Source: Cyclobacteriaceae bacterium
GTDB lineage: Bacteria > Bacteroidota > Bacteroidia > Cytophagales > Cyclobacteriaceae
Length of the DNA stretch: 64,000 nt
NCBI GenBank assembly: GCA_016787725.1
Contig: JAEUTZ010000004.1
Span: 1 to 64,000, forward strand
Reading direction: 5' to 3'
Below the pieces are notes generated by a model, which made no database searches, was not told the DNA's origin, and saw nothing but the letters and a program-made list of their open reading frames with translations. Positions 60,656 to 64,000 of the stretch are shown piece after piece. A program made the position numbers and the translations under genes. Positions within the stretch are counted from its first letter, which is position 1; the number at the start of each line of letters is the position of its first letter.

Positions 60656-61650
60656 TTAGGAGTAACCCGAGTGACGAGACCTGCATGTTATGCGGATCAA
60701 AAACAATTTCCCGATTTTCTGCAGGACCCTTAGATTATTGCCTTGATAAAAGTTTTTCTATCAACCAATGCTTGGGTTGTGGTCTTGGAAAAACGAAAGA
60801 GGTAAAAAGCGAGGATTTGAATATGGTCTATGAAGACGGTGCTTATGACCCAAAAGAGAATCTGTCTCATAAGTTGTTACGGCCAATGTTGAATTTCGTT
60901 GAGTCATTTAAGCTTGCTTACCTCCACCAAACACAAGAAAAGGAGGGGGCTCTTCTTGAAATTGGAACCGGCAAGGGTAATTTTTTAAAGATCGCATTAG
61001 ATTCCGGATACGATGCGGTAGGGATTGAGCCTTCTACCAGAAGTTACAACATTGCCAAAGCAAAACTGGGAGACCGCGTTTTTCACTGCACGTTAGAGCA
61101 AGTAACAAACAATAGTCAGCTTAATAAAGAGTATGATCATATCTTTTTGTGGCATGTTTTTGAGCATTTAAATGATCCAGAAGGCGCGGTGAGTATCATG
61201 AAAGCATTACTCAAGCCGACCGGAACGTTAATCATTGCAATTCCTAATTTTTCAAGTAACCAGGCAAGAATAGGCGGCAAAAATTGGTATCATCTTGATC
61301 CTCCGCGGCATCTTTCACACTTCACACCTGAATCTATTAAATTACTTCTTGATCGTAATGGTTTGCGGATTAAGTGTATTTATTTTGATTCATTTTTTCA
61401 AAATTTTCTAGGGGAAATTATAACTATTGGCAATCTCGTTTTACCACACAAGAATATTTTACTCAACTTTCTAAGACGTAATAAGTTTTACTTTATTAAA
61501 AAGAGTTTGAGAAGCAGAATTTTAAATCTTATAGCATTCATCCTCCTGACATCAATTTTAATCATTCCGGTTCTCTTATTGACCTGGGCCAACCAAGCCA
61601 TGGGTAAATCAGGAACCATGATTGTGGTGTCGGAAGGGAAGACAAAGTGA
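60652..61650 (+). CDS. SAM-dependent methyltransferase with N-terminal zinc-binding motif
   Basis: This 332-residue protein has two CxxC pairs near the N-terminus (CMLCGSK and CLGCGLG), a class I methyltransferase domain with LLEIGTGKGNFLKIALDSG and HVFEHLNDPEGAV. A hydrophobic C-terminal tail (about 290-320) suggests membrane association. C-methyltransferases acting on sugars share such zinc-binding fronts. The acceptor is not known. Translation is likely coupled to the upstream polymerase gene. Confidence 0.8.
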   Translation: MIRSNPSDETCMLCGSKTISRFSAGPLDYCLDKSFSINQCLGCGLGKTKEVKSEDLNMVYEDGAYDPKENLSHKLLRPMLNFVESFKLAYLHQTQEKEGALLEIGTGKGNFLKIALDSGYDAVGIEPSTRSYNIAKAKLGDRVFHCTLEQVTNNSQLNKEYDHIFLWHVFEHLNDPEGAVSIMKALLKPTGTLIIAIPNFSSNQARIGGKNWYHLDPPRHLSHFTPESIKLLLDRNGLRIKCIYFDSFFQNFLGEIITIGNLVLPHKNILLNFLRRNKFYFIKKSLRSRILNLIAFILLTSILIIPVLLLTWANQAMGKSGTMIVVSEGKTK

Positions 61651-61674
61651 GACTAGATTTTTACGATTCGTTTT

Positions 61675-62757
61675 ATGAAAATAGGAATAATTGGAACACG
61701 TGGAATCCCCAACAATTATGGTGGATTCGAGCAATTGGCAGAATACTTGTCGAAAGGACTAGTTGAACGAGGTCATCAAGTGATCGTATATAGCACACAT
61801 AATCATTCTTATAAGGAAAGCATTTGGAACGGAGTTCAATTAATTCATAAGTACAATGCGGAAGTACATTTGGGAACCTTCGGTCAGTTTATCTATGATT
61901 TACTATGCATTTTAGATTCAAGAAGGCGAGACTTTGATATAGTGCTTCAATTGGGTTATACAAGTAATTCAATATGGGGCTGGTTGTTACCTAGTTCAGC
62001 CAGGATATTTACAAACATGGATGGACTCGAATGGAAGCGAACAAAATATAGCCGACTGGTCCAACATTTTCTAAGATATGCTGAGAAGTTGGCTGTAAAA
62101 ACAAGCGATTGTTTAATTTCCGATTCGATAGGTATTAAAAAATATCTATTGGACAAGTACAATCGGAATTCAGAGTTCATTCCATATGGCACACATGAGT
62201 TTAATGCTCCAAATATAGATATACTCACTGGATATGGATTAGCCCCAACTTCATACAACATGCTTATTGCACGAATGGAACCCGAGAATAATATTGAGAC
62301 AATTTTGAATGGGGTAGTCGGATCATTAAGTGAACGCAAGTTTTTGGTTATAGGAAATTGTAAGACCAATACATTTGGCCGACATCTACTTTCTAAGTTT
62401 AGCAATGATCAAAGAATTTATTTCTTAGGCGCTATATATGACATTGAAATATTGAACAACCTAAGATATTTCTCAAATATCTATTTCCACGGCCATAGTG
62501 TTGGTGGTACAAACCCATCCCTACTAGAAGCAATGGCATCAAACAGTCTTATTTGTGCACATCAGAATCCTTTCAATGAATCGGTACTTGGACGGGAAGC
62601 ATTTTATTTTTCGAGCAGTATTGACGTGTCCAAAATTATTGATTCAAGTGTTGACAAGAATGCTTCCACTTTTATGACCAGAAATCTTATGAAGGTTAGG
62701 GATTCATACAGTTGGGATAAGATTGTGTCTGATTATGAAAATCTCTTTACATCTTAA
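61675..62757 (+). CDS. Glycosyltransferase with DUF1972 N-terminal domain
   Basis: This 360-residue GT-B enzyme starts MKIGIIGTRGIPNNYGGFEQ, the hallmark of the DUF1972 glycosyltransferase family (rhamnosyl- and related transferases), followed by a GT1/GT4-type C-terminal half (ARMEPENNIETILNGV, FHGHSVGGTNPSLLEAMAS). The usual E-x7-E region is ...NPSLLEAMASNSL. It most likely transfers a hexose or 6-deoxyhexose to the growing unit. Confidence 0.88.
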   Translation: MKIGIIGTRGIPNNYGGFEQLAEYLSKGLVERGHQVIVYSTHNHSYKESIWNGVQLIHKYNAEVHLGTFGQFIYDLLCILDSRRRDFDIVLQLGYTSNSIWGWLLPSSARIFTNMDGLEWKRTKYSRLVQHFLRYAEKLAVKTSDCLISDSIGIKKYLLDKYNRNSEFIPYGTHEFNAPNIDILTGYGLAPTSYNMLIARMEPENNIETILNGVVGSLSERKFLVIGNCKTNTFGRHLLSKFSNDQRIYFLGAIYDIEILNNLRYFSNIYFHGHSVGGTNPSLLEAMASNSLICAHQNPFNESVLGREAFYFSSSIDVSKIIDSSVDKNASTFMTRNLMKVRDSYSWDKIVSDYENLFTS

Positions 62758-62766
62758 TATCTTAAA

Positions 62767-64000
62767 ATGTTCGCCAATAAGTTGACAAGAGAAGGGATTA
62801 GGACTTCAATCTTTTCATTACTCGTTTTCTCGTTGCCTTTCTCCAAAGGATTAACCAATGTTGCAATTATTTTGGCTGTCCTTAATTGGGTGCAGGAAAG
62901 TAGCTTAATTGAGAAGTGGGTAAGGCTGAAAAGTAATCGACACTTCCTATTGTTCATTTCTTTTTTCTGTCTTACTGTTATCGGACTTTCTTATTCCGAA
63001 AATTTTGAGCAAGGCCTTTTTATTCTTGAGAAACGGATACCACTTCTTGTGCTACCCTTGATTATATTTTCTTCAACAGCCATTTCAAAGACAGAGATTC
63101 GGATAATTTTTAAGACGTTGGTTTTGGCTTGCTTACTAGCCTCATTGATTTGTCTTGGGTATGCATTTTATCGAAATTATAAAGAGGGACATACACTGTC
63201 CTATATCTACAATGCTTTGGTGAATGGTATACATTTGCCTGGTAGATATGATTACCTCAATTATTATTATTTCACAAATTACTTTTTTGTAGAGCCATTG
63301 CGGATTCATCCAACCTATTTCGCCTTGTATATCCTATTTTCAAGTTGCCTTGTAATATGGCTGTTGTGGGACAAGAATAAACTTGAGAGTGGCATAAGTA
63401 TTTGGATAGTTTTGCTGTTGTTATATAATGTAATAATAATTGTTCTGCTGGCTTCGCGTGTGCAACTTTTTTTGCTGATCCTAGTAGGTACGACTTTTGT
63501 CATGTATTATTCCTATTTAAAGAAGAAATTGCTGAGAGGTGTGATTGGTTTCATGAGTCTTATATCTGTTATAACTATTCTAATTTTCCTGAATCCGATA
63601 ACCAGAGAAAGATTTTCAACAGCGATTAACCCAAGAGCACATTATTCGGAGAATGTGCATGGTGAGGGAGGATTATCCTTGAGGATACATGAGTGGCGGT
63701 ATACCCTTGAAGGAATTAAGTCAAATTTCCTATTTGGCACAGGAACCGGAGATGCACAAGATGTATTACAGGAAGTATATCTAAGGAACAAGTTTAAAAT
63801 TGGTTACGAGAATAGCCTTAATCCCCATAATCAGTACTTACATACTACCCTTGAATTGGGCATACTGGGATTTATAGTGTTGATTTCAAATCTTATAAAT
63901 CCGTTCGTGCTTGGATTTCGGAAAAGACAATGGTTAGTAATAATTTTTGTTCTTATAATTGCGGTTTCATTTGTGCCTGAATCTGTACTTGAGTTAAATC
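62767..64000 (+). CDS. O-antigen ligase/polymerase family protein (3' end outside window)
   Basis: The frame from the ATG at 62767 stays open to the right edge, giving at least 411 residues. There are many membrane helices from the start (IFSLLVFSLPFSKGLTN). A periplasmic loop has NPHNQYLHTTLELGILG, followed near the end by SFVPESVLELN, which equals the usual SFLPES motif of WaaL/Wzy-like proteins. It is a second member of this superfamily in the locus, perhaps the ligase to the gene at 59183. It starts 9 bases after the glycosyltransferase. Confidence 0.82.
   Translation, partial: MFANKLTREGIRTSIFSLLVFSLPFSKGLTNVAIILAVLNWVQESSLIEKWVRLKSNRHFLLFISFFCLTVIGLSYSENFEQGLFILEKRIPLLVLPLIIFSSTAISKTEIRIIFKTLVLACLLASLICLGYAFYRNYKEGHTLSYIYNALVNGIHLPGRYDYLNYYYFTNYFFVEPLRIHPTYFALYILFSSCLVIWLLWDKNKLESGISIWIVLLLLYNVIIIVLLASRVQLFLLILVGTTFVMYYSYLKKKLLRGVIGFMSLISVITILIFLNPITRERFSTAINPRAHYSENVHGEGGLSLRIHEWRYTLEGIKSNFLFGTGTGDAQDVLQEVYLRNKFKIGYENSLNPHNQYLHTTLELGILGFIVLISNLINPFVLGFRKRQWLVIIFVLIIAVSFVPESVLELN

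Noticed and set aside
1-64000. CRISPR arrays, rRNA genes, insertion sequences
   Set aside because: No regularly spaced repeats, ribosomal RNA sequence or transposase was recognised in the window.

Overview
This window reads as a chromosome segment of a Bacteroidota bacterium, most probably of the order Cytophagales. The evidence is direct. The integrase is of the Bacteroidetes arm-binding/SAM-like type, and there are several LytTR regulators and many secreted or outer-membrane beta-barrel proteins. Recognisable ribosome-binding sites are rare. Exact matches to the Bacteroidota promoter (TTG, 19 bases, TAnnTTTG) occur at 4053-4082 and 19999-20028, and TAnnTTTG alone precedes several other genes. 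Both edges cut genes: a RecA-fold ATPase at the left (2-919) and an O-antigen ligase/polymerase at the right (62767-64000).

Layout. 1-3.5 kb is the end of an integrated element (ATPase, GTA/phage-type holin, membrane protein with a C2H2 finger, tyrosine integrase) lying at the 3' side of a tRNA-Ser(TGA). 3.5-4.1 kb is a compact locus: promoter, a tRNA-Ser pseudo-copy carrying two 22-base insertions, a GIY-YIG nuclease gene, the intact tRNA-Ser, then a terminator. 4.1-9 kb holds housekeeping genes (alkyltransferase-like protein, sodium/solute symporter, clpS, recR). 9-12.2 kb is a surface-protein cluster headed by a lipoprotein whose start is separated from its body by a run of ten C. 12.4-14.6 kb carries an aminotransferase and heptose-7-phosphate kinase. 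14.6-20 kb carries three paralogous helix-turn-helix regulators around a fatty-acid hydroxylase/sterol-desaturase gene and a beta-barrel gene. 20-30 kb is mixed (LytS/LytTR signalling, HAD hydrolase, beta-lactamase-fold hydrolase, GNAT). 30.2-32.7 kb is a beta-helix lipoprotein and diheme cytochrome operon. 32.8-38.4 kb is a cytochrome c maturation set (ccmB, C, D, E, F), apparently co-transcribed behind a chain-length determinant gene.

38.5-64 kb is one long plus-strand surface polysaccharide (O-antigen or capsule) locus. In order it encodes uronic-acid sugar nucleotides (epimerase, UDP-HexNAc dehydrogenase, GalE), a WbpE/WbpD/WbpB-like set for 2,3-diacetamido uronic acids, dTDP-sugar enzymes (rfbA, rfbC, rfbB, but no rfbD), and a complete pseudaminic-acid-type set (PseB, PseC, a methylase, PseF-like, PseA-like amidotransferase with HisH/HisF partners, a PseG-PseH fusion, PseI). 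Then come a flippase, a PhyH-type dioxygenase, glycosyltransferases, a methyltransferase and two polymerase/ligase-type proteins. The downstream part looks more AT-rich than the left half of the window, as expected for exchangeable polysaccharide genes.

The most unusual structure is the tRNA-Ser/GIY-YIG locus. The pseudo-tRNA matches the intact gene at 67 of 69 positions apart from two related 22-base insertions, one in the D-loop and one in the anticodon loop. The whole unit sits between one promoter and one terminator. Other points worth checking are the poly-C lipoprotein, the twin promoters of the regulator paralogues, the CxxxY-type CcmE and the PseG-PseH fusion.
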